Assembly (NCBI RefSeq): GCF_024753135.1 | Contig: NZ_JANUGP010000012.1 | Coordinates: 62,001-126,000, forward strand | Reading direction: 5' to 3' | DNA: 64,000 nucleotides | Source: Streptomyces pyxinicus | GTDB taxonomy: Bacteria; Actinomycetota; Actinomycetes; Streptomycetales; Streptomycetaceae | Shown here: piece after piece, positions 30,374 to 41,200 of the stretch | How the letters are laid out: each line of letters opens with the position of its first letter | Position numbering within the stretch: the stretch's first letter is position 1 | The notes under the pieces: model-generated | What the model saw: only the letters and a program-made list of their open reading frames with translations | What the model was told of the DNA's origin: nothing | The model's database searches: none | Translations under genes and position numbers: made by a program

Positions 30374-32884
30374 TCACGCGGCCTGCACCGATTCGACGGC
30401 GGGCTCGCGCATCCCGCGCCAAGAGGGCAGCAGCGTGGCTCCGAAGACCAGCAGCAGCGATCCGCCGACGATGGCGAGGTAGATGCCGGCGGAGCCGTCC
30501 GGCAGGTAGGAGTCCGTCTTGACCAGGCTGTACGGCACGATGGTGGTCGCGGAGGCCAGGGTGCCGAGGACGGTGGCGACGATCGCGATCAGGACGCCCT
30601 CGACGGTCAGCATGCCCAGCACCTGGCGGCGGGTGGCCCCGGTGAGGCGTTGCAGCCCGAACTCGGCGCGCCGTTTGCGGGTGACCGACACCAGGGTGTT
30701 GACGACGGTGATCGCCGCGTACCCGACGATCATGGCGACGATGGTGTAGTTCGCGGAGGCGAGGATCTGCTGGATCTGGTTGTTCCGTCCGGCGAGCGAG
30801 GAGCTGACGTCCAGTTCGGTGCCGGGCACCCGGGCGGCCAGCGCGGCGAGCCGGTCGTGCACCCCGGCGCCGGCACCGGGTTCGGTGCGGACCAGGATCT
30901 GGTGCGGGAGCCCGTCACCGGTGTGCGGGGCGAGGGTCGCGGCGGGCAGGGTCAGGTACTCCTGCTTGGGGTTGTCCTGGTAGAGGGCGACGACGACGGG
31001 GTGTACGGCGGTGCCGTCGCCGAGGTGCATCGGCAGCCGGTCGCCGACTTTCACGCCGTACTCGCCGGCCTTCTTGTCGGACAGGGCCACGGTGTCGCCG
31101 CGCAGGGCGGTGAGGGAGCCGGCGACGGTGGGCAGGTCCAGGCTCTGGCGTACGCCGTCGGCGCTGACGCCGCGCAGGTCGACGTCGGCCGCGCCGTCCG
31201 GGCGGTCCACCAGGCCCCGGCTGGTGACGAGTTCGGAGGCGGCGCGCACCCCGTCGGTGGCGCGCACCCGGTCCACGACACCGGGGGCGAAGCCGCCCGT
31301 GGTGGAGTCGAGGACGTAGTCGGCGAGGATGTTGCGGTCGTAGGAGCTGCGGGAGACGTGGTCCTCGGTGGACTGCATGTACAGGGTGCCGGTGGCGATG
31401 CCGATGAGCAGCACGATGGGGGCGACGGCGCCGGCCATCCGGACGTTGGCGGTGGCGGCGTTGCGCAGCGCCAGGTAGCCGGACAGTCCCGACAGGGCGC
31501 GGACCGGCAGCCGCAGGATGGCGACCAGCACCTTGGTGATGCCGGGGGCGAGCAGGGCGAGGCCGATGCAGAACAGGACGGAGGCCGGTCCCGCGGTGCT
31601 GGCGAGGGTGGGTCCGTCCTGCATGACGGTGGCGGTGGTGACGGCCAGGCTGAGGCCGCCGACGAGGAAGACCAGCGCGGCCAGCAGCCGGGGCGTGCTG
31701 AACCAGCGGGTGCCCGCGGTGGACTCGGCGAGCGCGGCGACGGGTTCGGTGCGGGCGGCCCGCCGGCCGGCGAACCGGGTGGCGCCGGCCGCCGCGAGCA
31801 CGGTGACGACGGCTCCGACAGCCATCGGGATCCAGCCGGCGTGGTAGACGACGGCCGAGGGCACCACACCGCTGGCGGTGAGGGCGCCGAACAGCAGTCG
31901 GCCGACGCCGTATCCGGGCAGCAGGGCGAGCGCCACGGAGGCCACCGACAGGAAGGCGGTCTCGGTGAGGATCATGCGGCGCAACTGGTGCGGGGTGGAG
32001 CCGACCGCGCGCAGCAGGGCCATCTCGCGGGCCCGCTGCTGGAGGGAGAGGCCGAGGGTGGAGGCGACGCCGAACATGACGATCAGGACGACGGCGGTGC
32101 CGAACACGGCGGCGAGGATCACGACGGTGCGCCGGCTGGAGAGGGTGCCGGGCAGTTCGGCCAGGCCCCGGCGCTCACCGGTGAGCACCTCGGCGCGGTC
32201 GCCGACGGCGGAGCGCACCGCGTCCGCGACGGCGGCGGTGCTCCTGCCCGGCGCGGGCAGCACGCCGATGGAGTCGATCCGGCCGCCGGCCAGGGTGCGG
32301 GCCTCGTCGTCGGTGAAGAAGACGGCGGCGTCGGGGTTGTGGTCGCCGCGCTGCTCGGCGATGCCGGCCACGGTGAACCGGCGGGTGGTGCCCTGGACGA
32401 CGATGTCGACGGAGGACCCGGTCCGGGCCCCGGCGCGCCGGGCGAGGTCCGCGTCGAGGACGGCCTCGCCGCCGGCGGCGGGGGACGCACCGGCGGCGAG
32501 GGTATAGGGGGTGAGCCGGGAACCGGCCCAACCGTGGCCGTAGGACTCGGACTTGCCGGTCAGCGGCTTGCCGTCCTTGAGGACGGTGGCCGGGAACGAC
32601 ACGTCGGGTACGGCCGTGCGCACGCCGTCGGCCCTGGCCACCGTCACGACCAGCCCGGGGTCGATGCGGTGCCGTTCGGTCAGGGCGACGGAGTCGTAGC
32701 TCTGTTCACCGGTGACGACGACCGGGGCGCCGGACAGGCGCTGCGGGTCGGCCGCCATGCGGACGCCGGTCTCCATCAGGCCGCCGCAGCCGATGACGAT
32801 GGCGGCGCCGAGGAACATGGCGAGGAAGGTCGCGACGAAGCTCGTCCTGCGGAACTTGAGGGTGCGCAGTGCCAGACGCCACAT
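30374..32884 (-). CDS. ABC transporter permease, FtsX/MacB-like
   Basis: 836 residues, ATG at 32884 overlapping the ATPase stop by one base (TGATG). About ten hydrophobic segments in two FtsX-type repeats: an N-terminal anchor (about 18-38), an extracytoplasmic domain (about 45-255), three membrane helices, a central cluster of helices, a second extracytoplasmic domain (about 505-690) and three C-terminal helices. With the ATPase it forms an export or lipoprotein/peptide-sensing type of transporter. It could export the macrolactam or give self-resistance. Such permease-ATPase pairs next to two-component systems are also common stress-response modules, so assignment to the cluster is by position only. 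Confidence 0.93.
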   Translation of the reverse strand: MWRLALRTLKFRRTSFVATFLAMFLGAAIVIGCGGLMETGVRMAADPQRLSGAPVVVTGEQSYDSVALTERHRIDPGLVVTVARADGVRTAVPDVSFPATVLKDGKPLTGKSESYGHGWAGSRLTPYTLAAGASPAAGGEAVLDADLARRAGARTGSSVDIVVQGTTRRFTVAGIAEQRGDHNPDAAVFFTDDEARTLAGGRIDSIGVLPAPGRSTAAVADAVRSAVGDRAEVLTGERRGLAELPGTLSSRRTVVILAAVFGTAVVLIVMFGVASTLGLSLQQRAREMALLRAVGSTPHQLRRMILTETAFLSVASVALALLPGYGVGRLLFGALTASGVVPSAVVYHAGWIPMAVGAVVTVLAAAGATRFAGRRAARTEPVAALAESTAGTRWFSTPRLLAALVFLVGGLSLAVTTATVMQDGPTLASTAGPASVLFCIGLALLAPGITKVLVAILRLPVRALSGLSGYLALRNAATANVRMAGAVAPIVLLIGIATGTLYMQSTEDHVSRSSYDRNILADYVLDSTTGGFAPGVVDRVRATDGVRAASELVTSRGLVDRPDGAADVDLRGVSADGVRQSLDLPTVAGSLTALRGDTVALSDKKAGEYGVKVGDRLPMHLGDGTAVHPVVVALYQDNPKQEYLTLPAATLAPHTGDGLPHQILVRTEPGAGAGVHDRLAALAARVPGTELDVSSSLAGRNNQIQQILASANYTIVAMIVGYAAITVVNTLVSVTRKRRAEFGLQRLTGATRRQVLGMLTVEGVLIAIVATVLGTLASATTIVPYSLVKTDSYLPDGSAGIYLAIVGGSLLLVFGATLLPSWRGMREPAVESVQAA

Positions 32885-33690
32885 CAGTACCGTCCTCCCG
32901 AGGCCTGCGGCGCGCCCTGCGGCCGGTGGGTGTCGTCCTCCCAGGCGCCGAGCCGGGTCATCCGGGCGGCAGCGGCGTCCGGGGTGGGCCGGTGCAGTTC
33001 GCCGGCGAAGGCGCCGTCGGCGAGGAAGACCACGCGGTCGGCGTGGGAGGCGGCGACCGGGTCGTGGGTGACCATGACGAGGGTCTGGCGGGCGGTGTCG
33101 ACGGACTCGCGGAGCAGTCCGAGCACGGACGCGGCGGTGCGGGTGTCGAGGGCGCCGGTGGGTTCGTCGGCGAAGACCACGGCGGGCCGGGTGACCAGGG
33201 CGCGGGCGATGGCGACACGCTGCTGCTGGCCGCCGGAGAGCTGGGACGGCAGGTGCCCGAGCCGTTCGCCCAGGCCGACGCGCTGGACGACGGTGCGGAT
33301 CAGGGTCTTGTCGGGGCGCTGTCCGGCCAGTTGCAGCGGCAGCGTGATGTTCTGCAGGACCGTGAGGGCGGGCAGCAGGTTGAAGGACTGGAAGATGAAG
33401 CCGATCCGGTCGCGGCGCAGCTTGGTCAGCTGCGTGTCGTCGAGGCCGGCGAGGTCGGTGCCGCCGACGGTGACCGTGCCGGAGGTGGGCTGGACCAGTC
33501 CCGCGGCGCAGTGCAGGAAGGTGCTCTTGCCCGAACCGGACGGGCCCATCACGGCGGTGAAGGTGCCGTCCGCGAAGCTCATGGTGAGCCCGCGGAGCGC
33601 GGCCACCTGGCTGTCTCCCCGGCCATAGGTCTTCGACACGGCGTCCAGCCGCACCGCCTCCGCGTGGCGGAGGTCTCCTGAAGTGTGCAC
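32884..33690 (-). CDS. ABC transporter ATPase, LolD/MacB-like
   Basis: 268 residues from GTG 33690, chosen because GGGGAG lies just upstream; longer in-frame starts have none. Walker A GPSGSGKST at 49-57, Q-loop IFQSFNL, signature LSGGQQQR at 151-158, Walker B VVFADEPTG and H-switch VTHDP. It powers the FtsX-type permease encoded immediately downstream (one-base overlap). Transcribed from the divergent region shared with the PqqD-like gene. Confidence 0.95.
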   Translation of the reverse strand: MHTSGDLRHAEAVRLDAVSKTYGRGDSQVAALRGLTMSFADGTFTAVMGPSGSGKSTFLHCAAGLVQPTSGTVTVGGTDLAGLDDTQLTKLRRDRIGFIFQSFNLLPALTVLQNITLPLQLAGQRPDKTLIRTVVQRVGLGERLGHLPSQLSGGQQQRVAIARALVTRPAVVFADEPTGALDTRTAASVLGLLRESVDTARQTLVMVTHDPVAASHADRVVFLADGAFAGELHRPTPDAAAARMTRLGAWEDDTHRPQGAPQASGGRY

Positions 33691-33707
33691 TCGGGCTCCC
33701 CTATGGG

Positions 33708-33737
33708 ATATCGCGCTTCTCGCGCGCTGTCTGCCAA
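33708..33737 (-). promoter_or_regulatory. Possible promoter of the ABC exporter operon
   Basis: On the minus strand TTGGCA (33737-33732), 18 bases, CGATAT (33713-33708), about 18 bases before the GTG start. Reasonable match to a vegetative promoter; assigned by eye only. Confidence 0.35.
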
Positions 33738-33787
33738 CCAGATTAGAAACAGGACGGCCGCGGCACATTGGCATTCTCCGGCCGGTT

Positions 33788-33811
33788 CGAGGTAGAGGTT
33801 TCTCTACCTCG
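33788..33811. promoter_or_regulatory. Perfect 10-bp inverted repeat, likely operator
   Basis: CGAGGTAGAG, four bases, CTCTACCTCG: a perfect dyad in the AT-richer 287-bp region (33691-33977) between the divergent ABC ATPase and PqqD-like genes. It lies about 50 bp upstream of the possible exporter -35 box. Its size and symmetry suit a dimeric repressor or activator. No T-run follows on either strand, so a terminator is less likely. Confidence 0.6.
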
Positions 33812-33977
33812 GTACGCCAGGTTCTGTCGGACATTCGTGAAGTTTCCGGGGTGCTCTCACCCCCTGGTCCGCATATTTCACCCACCTGTGAAAGGGCCGA
33901 TTGCCACCCGTGTCCCGGGGCCCGCGCACGGGTACGGTCGAATCCGTCCGACGTATCCACGGAAGATGGGAAGTCCC

Positions 33978-34232
33978 ATGGCCAGGAGGCCTGACCACGA
34001 ACTGACCGCGCAGGTCCGGCCCGACGGATATCTGGAGCTGTTCAGCCGGCGCACCGGCCGGCTGCACCGTTGCGGACCACGCGGCACGACGATGTGGCTG
34101 GCGCTCCAGCGCAGCGACTGGCAGCCGGAATTGGCGGCGGATGAAATCGCCCTGCAATTAGGGGTCGATCCGGCCAGTATCCGTTGCGATATCCAGGCCT
34201 GGCTGGCGCATTTCCGTGCGGCCGGCGAGTGA
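33978..34232 (+). CDS. Small PqqD-like protein (peptide-binding RRE fold), TTA-containing
   Basis: 84 residues, ATG at 33978 with GGGAAG nearby. The pattern matches PqqD-type domains: a beta-rich start (VRPDGYLELFSRRTGRLHR), the GTTMWLALQ turn-helix, an acidic helix (ELAADEIALQLGV) and a final helix (IQAWLAHFRAAGE). PqqD domains usually bind leader peptides of ribosomal peptide products, yet no precursor peptide or maturase is seen here. Codon 61 is TTA (34158-34160), so translation may depend on the developmental tRNA bldA. The gene uses more A/T-ending codons than its neighbours. It reads against both neighbours. A role in the polyketide pathway or as a stray gene cannot be decided. Confidence 0.75.
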   Translation: MARRPDHELTAQVRPDGYLELFSRRTGRLHRCGPRGTTMWLALQRSDWQPELAADEIALQLGVDPASIRCDIQAWLAHFRAAGE

Positions 34233-34248
34233 CGGAAAAGGCGGAACG

Positions 34249-34272
34249 CGGGCGGCCTTCCGGTCGCCCGCG
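34249..34272. terminator. Bidirectional hairpin between convergent genes
   Basis: GCGGGCG (34249-34255) pairs with CGCCCGC (34266-34272), extended inwards by a G-T and CC/GG pairs. It sits in the 64-bp gap between the convergent PqqD-like gene and the terminal PKS gene. Confidence 0.55.
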
Positions 34273-34296
34273 CCCTCGCGTGTCCGGCCGCCGGTG

Positions 34297-37200
34297 TCAG
34301 CCGGCCGGGCCGGGGCCGAGTGCCGTCAGCCATGTCTCCACCGCCTCGGCGGTGGTTCCGGCGTGCTCCTCCAGGAGGGTGAAGTGGGTGCCGGGCACGT
34401 CGGCCGGCCGGTGCTCGGCGGGCCAGGTGGCGCGCCAGCCGTCGGCGCCGGGCGCGAAGGACTCGGTGGGCCGGACGAACAGCACCGGGGCGGTCAGGGC
34501 GCCGGGCGGGCAGTGCTGGATGAGGTCGCTGTAGCGGCTCATGGCGGCGAGCCGGGCGGCGCCGAAGCCGCCGAAGGCCGACTCGCGGTCCAGCATGCCG
34601 TCGAACATCCGCCGCCACAGGTCGTCCTTGCCGTCGTCCCCGGGCAGGTAGGTGTCCAGCAGCACCAGGCCGAGGGCCGGCCGGCCGGCTTTCTCCAGCA
34701 GTTCGGCGGCGGCGTGCGCGAACTGTCCGCCGGAGGAGTAGCCGACGAGCACGTACGGCTCGTCGTCCGGGCCGGCCCGGCGGATGCCCTCGACGACCGT
34801 CTCCACCACCGCCTCCACGGTGCGCGGCAGAGGCTCGCCGGGACCGAAGCCGGGCACGGCCAGCACCAGGACGTCCCGGCGGCCCTGGAAGTGCCGGGCG
34901 AAGCGGGCGTACTGGTGGGCGCCGCCGAGGGCCATCGGCGAGGGCAGGCAGACCAGCCTCGGCGCGGTGTCGCCGGCGGCGAGCCGTACCGGATCGGGGA
35001 GGTCACCGAACCCGGCGAGGGAGGAGAAGCCGGGGAGGATGTCGGCGACGGTGCGCAGCAGGTCGATGGCCCGGTCCAGCCTCCCGTCGGCCGCGGCGCG
35101 GCGCACCAGGGCGCCGACCGATTCCGGGTCCCGGCCCGCCTCGGCGGGGCCTGGTCCGCCGGCGCCGGGGTGGTCGCGCAGGGCGGCGGCGAGGGCGGCC
35201 GGGGTGGGGTGGTCGAAGACGGCGCCGGCCGGGACCGGTGTGCCCAGCGCGGCACCGAGGAGGTTCCGCAGCTCGGCGGCCGTGACGGAGTCCATGCCGA
35301 TCTCCAGGAAGACGGCGTCCGGTTCGACGTCCTCCGGCCCGGCGTGTCCGAGGACGGCGGCGGTCTGGGCCCGGATCAACTCGGTCAGCAGGCTCTCGCG
35401 TGCGGCGGGCGTGGCACCGGTCAGCCGCTCGCGCGGGGGCTCGGCCTCCGCTGGGGTCGCGGGCGCGTCGAGGGGTCCGGCGGTGACGGCCACGTCGGCG
35501 TCGATCCAGTACCTGCGGTGCCGGAAGGCGTAGGTGGGCAGGTCGACGCGGGCGGTGCCGGGGTAGAGGGCGGCCCAGTCGGGGGTGAGGCCGTCGGTGT
35601 GCAGGCGGGCCAGGCCGGACAGCAGGTTCGCCGGCTCGCCGCCCTCGCGGCGGCCGAGGGCGACGAGGACGGCGCCGTCGTCCGGCACGCACTCGCGGGC
35701 GAGGCCGGTCAGGACGGCGTCCGGGCCGACCTCCACGAACCGGCCGACGCCCGAGGCGGAGAGCGCGGCGACGGCATCGGCGAACCGGACCGTCTCCCGC
35801 ACGTGCCGTACCCAGTACCCGGGATCGCGCAGCTGCTCCTCGACGGCGGGGCGTCCGGTGAGCGTGGACACCAGCGGGATGCGCGGGGCGTGGTAGGTCA
35901 GCGTCTCGGCCACGGCCCGGAACTCGTGGAGCATGCCGTCCATGAGGGGCGAGTGGAAGGCGTGCGAGACGGTGAGCCGCTTCGTCCTGGCGAAGCCCTC
36001 GGCGGCGGCCAGCACCGCCGCCTCCTCGCCGGAGAGCACGACGGACGACGGCCCGTTGACGGCGGCCAGGCCGACCCGGTCGTCCAGCAGCGGCCGTACC
36101 TCGTCCTCGGTGGCCTGTACGGCGACCATGGCGCCGCCCTCGGGCAGGGCCTGCATGAGCCGGCCGCGTGCGGCGACCAGGGCGCAGGCGTCGTCCAGGT
36201 CGAGGACGCCGGACACGTGGGCGGCGGCGAGTTCGCCGACGGAGTGCCCGGCGAGGACGTCGGGCCGGACACCGAGGGACTCCAGCAGCCGGAACAGGGC
36301 CACCTCGTAGGCGAACAGGGCCGTCTGCGCGTACCGCGTGCGGTGCGGGGCCTCGGGGTCGTCGCCGGCGAGCAGCGCGGCCAGGCCGAGGCCGGTGCGG
36401 GCGTCGATCGCGTCGAAGGTCTCGGCGAACACCGGGTAGTGGGCGCGGAGTTCGAGGCCCATGCCGAGCCGCTGGGCGCCCTGGCCGGTGAAGAGGAACG
36501 CCGTGCGGGTCCTGGTCCTGGCCCGGCCGGTCACGGCCGCCGGTGCCGGGGTGCCGTCGGCGAGGGCGCGCAGTGCGGCCAGGAGCTGCTCGCGGCCGGT
36601 GCCGGTGACGGCCGCGCGGTGGTCGAACGCGGCGCGGCGGGTGCCGAGGGCGCGGGCGACGGCGGCCGGGTGCGGTGCGGGCCGGCCGGTGTCGGTGTCG
36701 GTGTCGGTGAGGAAGGCGTGCAGCCTCTCCGCCTGCGCGGGCAGGGCCTGCGCGGACCGGGCGGACAGGGGCCAGACGACGGCCGGGGCGTCGGCTTCGC
36801 CGGCCTCCGGGGTGTCGTCGGCGGGCGGTTCCTCGATGATGGTGTGGGCGTTGGTGCCGCTGATCCCGAACGAGGAGATCCCGGCCCGGCGCGGCCGGTC
36901 ACCCCGGGGCCAGGGCCGCTCCTCGGTCAGCAGGCGCACCCGCCCGGCGTCCCAGTCGACCTTGGTGGACGGCTCGTCCGCGTGCAGCGTCCGGGGCAGC
37001 ACCCCGTGCCGCATGGCCAGCACCATCTTGATGACACCGGCGACCCCGGCGGCGGCCTGCGTGTGCCCGAGGTTGGACTTCACCGAGCCGAGCCAGAGCG
37101 GGGTCTCCCGGTCCTGGCCGTAGGTGGCGAGCAGGGCCCCCGCCTCGATCGGGTCGCCCAGAGTGGTGCCCGTGCCGTGCGCCTCCACCGCGTCCACGTC

Positions 37201-38166
37201 GGAGGCCGACAGCCGGGACGCCGCCAACGCCTGGCGGATGACCCGCTGTTGGGAGGGTCCGTTGGGTGCGGTCAGGCCGTTGGAGGCGCCGTCCTGGTTG
37301 ACGGCGGAGCCGCGGACGACGGCCAGTACCTCGTGGCCGTTGCGGCGGGCGTCGCTCAGCCGCTCCAGCACCAGCACACCGAGGCCCTCGGAGAACCCGG
37401 TGCCGGACGCGTCGTCGGCGAAGGAGCGGCAGCGTCCGTCCGAGGAGAGGGCGCCCTGCCGGCTGAACTCGACGTAGGTGCCCGGCGAGGCCATCACCGT
37501 CACTCCCCCGGCCAGCGCCAGGGTGCACTCCCCCTGCCGCAGCGCCTGGGCGGCCAGGTGCAGGGTGACCAGGGACGAGGAGCAGGCGGTGTCGACGCTG
37601 AGGGTCGGGCCCTCCAGGCCGAGGGTGTAGGCGACCCGGCCGGAGACGATGCTTCCGGAGCCGAAGCTGCCGAAGTAGTCGTGGTACATCACGCCCGCGA
37701 ACACGCCGGTGCGGCTGCCGCGCAGCGACAGCGGGTCGATCCCGGCGTGCTCCAGCGCCTCCCAGGACCCTTCCAGCAGCAGCCGCTGCTGGGGGTCCAT
37801 GACCAGGGCCTCGTGCGGGCTGATACCGAAGAAGGCGGCGTCGAAGTCGCCCGCGTCGTGCAGGAACCCGCCCTCCCGGGTGTACGAGCGGCCGGGCGTG
37901 CCCGGTTCCGGGTCGTACAGGTCCGGGTCCCAGCCGCGGTCGCCGGGGAAGCCGGTGATGCCGTCGCGGCCGTCGGCGACCAGCCGCCACAGGTCCTCCG
38001 GGGAGCGGACGCCGCCCGGGTAACGGCAGGCCATGCCCACGACGGCGACCGGTTCCCGGGCCGCGGCGGTGAGGGCGCGGTTGCGCTCCCGCAGGCGTTC
38101 GATCTCCTTCAGCGAGGCGCGTAGGGCCTCGACCATCCTGGTGTCGGGCTTGTCGGCCTCGGCCAT
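34297..38166 (-). CDS. Terminal PKS module KS-AT-ACP-TE without reductive domains
   Basis: 1289 residues, ATG at 38166 with GGAAGAGG upstream. N-terminal coiled docking helix (about 1-30), KS (Cys near 195 in DTACSSS), malonyl AT (GHSVGE near 643, HAFH near 735), then directly ACP ([10 protein letters not shown], Ser near 958) and a thioesterase: GYSSGGQ near 1142, LLDTYLPGD with the acidic residue, [11 protein letters not shown] with the His. No DH, KR or ER, so the last condensation leaves a ketone at C3 and the product should be a beta-keto amide after ring closure by the TE. Last gene of the right-hand PKS block; 40 bp after the three-module PKS. Confidence 0.96.
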   Translation of the reverse strand: MAEADKPDTRMVEALRASLKEIERLRERNRALTAAAREPVAVVGMACRYPGGVRSPEDLWRLVADGRDGITGFPGDRGWDPDLYDPEPGTPGRSYTREGGFLHDAGDFDAAFFGISPHEALVMDPQQRLLLEGSWEALEHAGIDPLSLRGSRTGVFAGVMYHDYFGSFGSGSIVSGRVAYTLGLEGPTLSVDTACSSSLVTLHLAAQALRQGECTLALAGGVTVMASPGTYVEFSRQGALSSDGRCRSFADDASGTGFSEGLGVLVLERLSDARRNGHEVLAVVRGSAVNQDGASNGLTAPNGPSQQRVIRQALAASRLSASDVDAVEAHGTGTTLGDPIEAGALLATYGQDRETPLWLGSVKSNLGHTQAAAGVAGVIKMVLAMRHGVLPRTLHADEPSTKVDWDAGRVRLLTEERPWPRGDRPRRAGISSFGISGTNAHTIIEEPPADDTPEAGEADAPAVVWPLSARSAQALPAQAERLHAFLTDTDTDTGRPAPHPAAVARALGTRRAAFDHRAAVTGTGREQLLAALRALADGTPAPAAVTGRARTRTRTAFLFTGQGAQRLGMGLELRAHYPVFAETFDAIDARTGLGLAALLAGDDPEAPHRTRYAQTALFAYEVALFRLLESLGVRPDVLAGHSVGELAAAHVSGVLDLDDACALVAARGRLMQALPEGGAMVAVQATEDEVRPLLDDRVGLAAVNGPSSVVLSGEEAAVLAAAEGFARTKRLTVSHAFHSPLMDGMLHEFRAVAETLTYHAPRIPLVSTLTGRPAVEEQLRDPGYWVRHVRETVRFADAVAALSASGVGRFVEVGPDAVLTGLARECVPDDGAVLVALGRREGGEPANLLSGLARLHTDGLTPDWAALYPGTARVDLPTYAFRHRRYWIDADVAVTAGPLDAPATPAEAEPPRERLTGATPAARESLLTELIRAQTAAVLGHAGPEDVEPDAVFLEIGMDSVTAAELRNLLGAALGTPVPAGAVFDHPTPAALAAALRDHPGAGGPGPAEAGRDPESVGALVRRAAADGRLDRAIDLLRTVADILPGFSSLAGFGDLPDPVRLAAGDTAPRLVCLPSPMALGGAHQYARFARHFQGRRDVLVLAVPGFGPGEPLPRTVEAVVETVVEGIRRAGPDDEPYVLVGYSSGGQFAHAAAELLEKAGRPALGLVLLDTYLPGDDGKDDLWRRMFDGMLDRESAFGGFGAARLAAMSRYSDLIQHCPPGALTAPVLFVRPTESFAPGADGWRATWPAEHRPADVPGTHFTLLEEHAGTTAEAVETWLTALGPGPAG
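36688..36705. repeat. 6-bp simple repeat GGTGTC in PKS linker
   Basis: Three perfect GGTGTC units coding for alternating Thr-Asp on the minus strand, in the KS-AT linker of the terminal module. Same unit as at 8504-8527. Confidence 0.75.
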
Positions 38167-38206
38167 GGTCCTCTTCCTTGTCGGAGCGCGTCGTCCGGGT
38201 CGCGGT

Positions 38207-41200
38207 TCAGAGGGCGTCGTCGTCGCCCACGAGGTCGTCGAACGCCCGGCTGATCAGGTCCTCGGCGTCCATGGCGTCGAGCGACGCGCCGCCGGCCCCG
38301 GAGCCGTCCGCCGGGTCCGACGCGGGCCGCGCACCGGCGAGTTCGAGCAGGCTGTCCAGCAGGCCGGCCTCGCGCAGCCGCGCCACCGGAATGGCGGCGA
38401 GCGCGGCCCGTACCGTGTCGTCCTCACCGGGCCCGGAGTCCGGGGTGCGCGGGGCCAGTTCGGTGGCGAGGTGGCCGGCGAGCACGGCGGGCGTGGGATG
38501 GTCGAAGACGAGGGTGGCGGTGAGCCTGAGTCCGGTGGCCTCGTTGAGCCGGTTGCGGAACTCGACGGCGGTCAGGGAGTCGAAGCCGAGGTCCTTGAAG
38601 GGCAGTTCGTCCTCGAAGTCCTCGACGCCTAGCACCGACCGGGCCTCCTCACGGACGACGGCCAGCAGCCGTTCGGCGCGCTCCCCGGGTGCGAGGGCGG
38701 CCAGTTCGCGGCGCAGGGCCGACACGGCGGCCGACGCTCCGGACCCGGACCGGCGCGGCACGCGGACCAGTGACCGCAGCAGCGGTGCCGTACGGGTCGC
38801 CTCGCGCGGGGCGAGGTCGAGGCGGGCCGGCAGCAGGACGGGCTCGTCCCGGGTCACGGCGGTGTCGAACAGGGCCAGCCCCTCGGCCGGTTGGAGCGGC
38901 AGGACGCCGCCGGACGCCATCCGGCGGGAGTCGGTGTCGCCGAGCCGGTCGGCCATGCCGCCGCCGCCCGTCCAGGCGCCCCAGGCGAGGGAGACGGCGG
39001 GCAGGCCGAGCGAGCGCCGGTGTGAGGCGAGGGCGTCGAGGAAGGTGTTGCCGGCGGCGTACCCGGACTGGCCGGGGCCGCCGAGCAGGCCGGCGGCCGA
39101 GGAGAACAGCACGAAGGCCGACAGGGGCCGGTCGAGGGTGAGTTCGTGCAGGTTCCAGGCGGCGTCCAGCTTGGGCCGCAGCACCGCGTCCAGCCGTTCG
39201 GGCGTGAGCGAGGTGAGTACGGCGTCGGCGAGGACACCGGCGGTGTGCACGATCGCGGAGACCGGGTGCTCGTCCAGGACGCGGGCGAGGGCGGCCCGGT
39301 CGGCGGCGTCGCAGGCGGCCAGGGTCACCTCGGCGCCGAGCGCGGTCAGCTCCTCGCGCAGGCCGTCCGCACCGGGCGCCCCCGGTCCGCCTCGGCTGAG
39401 CAGCACCAGCCGCTCGGCGCCGTACGCGGTGACCAGGTGCCGCGCGACGATCCGGCCCAGGGCGCCGGTACCGCCGGTGACCAGGACCCCGCCGGAGAAG
39501 TCGGCCGGGGCCGCGGGCTCGGGCAGGCGCGGCGCCCGCACCAGCCGGGGCACGCGCACCGTGCCCTCGCGCAGGGCCAGTTGGGGTTCACCGGAGGCGA
39601 CGGCGGCGGGCAGCAGCCGGCGTGCGGCGTCCGTGCCGTCCAGGTCGGCGAGGACGAGCCGCCCGGGGTGCTCGGACTGGGCGGAGCGGATCAGGCCCCA
39701 CGCGGCGGCGGCACCGGGGTCGGTGACGTCCTCGGGGGCGGGCCCGGTCGCGCCCCGGGTGACCAGCACCAGGGTGCTGTCCGCGAACCGGGCGTCGGCC
39801 AGCCAGTCCCGCACGGTCGCGAGCAGCCTCCGCAGCCCGGCCCGGACCAGTTCCGCGCCCTCGCCGCCGGTGTGCACGACGACCAGGGTGTCCGGCGCCT
39901 GTCCGGCGGCCTGCGCGAGGTCGCCCGCGACGGTCACCTCGGCCACCTGGCCGGCCAGCGCGCCGGCCAACTCCCGCCCGGTGTCGTGGAGTACGGTCCA
40001 TCGCCCGGCCTGCGGCGCCTCGGGCACCGGGACCGGCACCCAGTCCAGGGTGAACAGGTCGTCGTGCCCGCCCGCGGCGGCAGCGGCGATCCGCCCCGGG
40101 TCCACCTCGCGCAGCGACAGGGCGGCCACCCGGACAACCGGCCGCCCGGTCTCGTCGGCGGCGTCGAGGCGCACGGCGCCGGTGCCGGCCGGGGCGATCC
40201 GCACCCGGAGGGCGCTCGCACCCCGCGTGAGCAGCTCGACTCCGGCCCAGGCGAAGGGCAGCCGCATGCGCTCCTCGGCCCCCGCGCGCAGCCCGATGGC
40301 GTGCAGGGCGGCGTCGAGCAGCGCCGGGTGCAGGCCGAAGGCGGCGTCCCGCGTGGGGACGGTCACTTCGGCGTAGACCTCGTCACCGCGCCGCCAGGCC
40401 GCGCGCAGCCCCTGGAAGCGGGGGCCGTACTCGGCGCCGAGTTCCGCGAGCCGGTCGTAGAAGCCGTCCAGGTCGGCCGGTTCGGCGCCGGGCGGCGGCC
40501 AGGCGGTGAGGTCGTGGGCCGGTGCGGGGCCGGCGGGCCGCAGGGTGCCGGTGGCGTGGGTGGTCCAGGGGTCGCCGTCGGCCCGCGCGGCGTGCACGCG
40601 GAAGGCGCGGGCGCCGCTCGGGTCGGGTTCGCCGACCGCGCACTGCACGCGCACGGCGCCGTCCTCGGGGAGGACCAGCGGTTCGGTGACGGTCAGTTCG
40701 TCCACCGCGGCGCAGTCCACGCGTGCCCCGGCGGCGAGGGCCATCTCCAGGAAGGCGGTGCCCGGCAGCAGCGGCACCCCGCCCACGCTGTGGTCGGCCA
40801 GCCACGGGTGCTCGGCGAGGGAGAGGTGTCCGGTGAACAAGGTGCTGTCGGCGCCCGCGAGTTCGACGGCGGTGCCGAGCAGCGGGTGCCCGGCGGCCGG
40901 GCGCGGCAGGGCGAGGTCGCCGGTCATCCAGTGCCGGCCGCGCTGGAAGGCGTAGGTGGGCAGAGTGGAGCCGTCGCGGTGGGGCAGCAGGGGCGTCCAG
41001 TCGACGCCGGTACCGTGCATGTGCAGGGTGGCGAGCCCGGTGACCAGGGCCTCGGTCTCCTCGCGGTCCTTGCGCAGCAGCGGTACGACGGCCGTACCCT
41101 CCGGCAGGCACTCGCGGGCGGCAGCCGTCAGCGCGCTGCCGGGGCCGACCTCCGCGAAGTGCCGGACGCCGGCGGTGTGCAGGGCGGTGACGGCGTCGGC

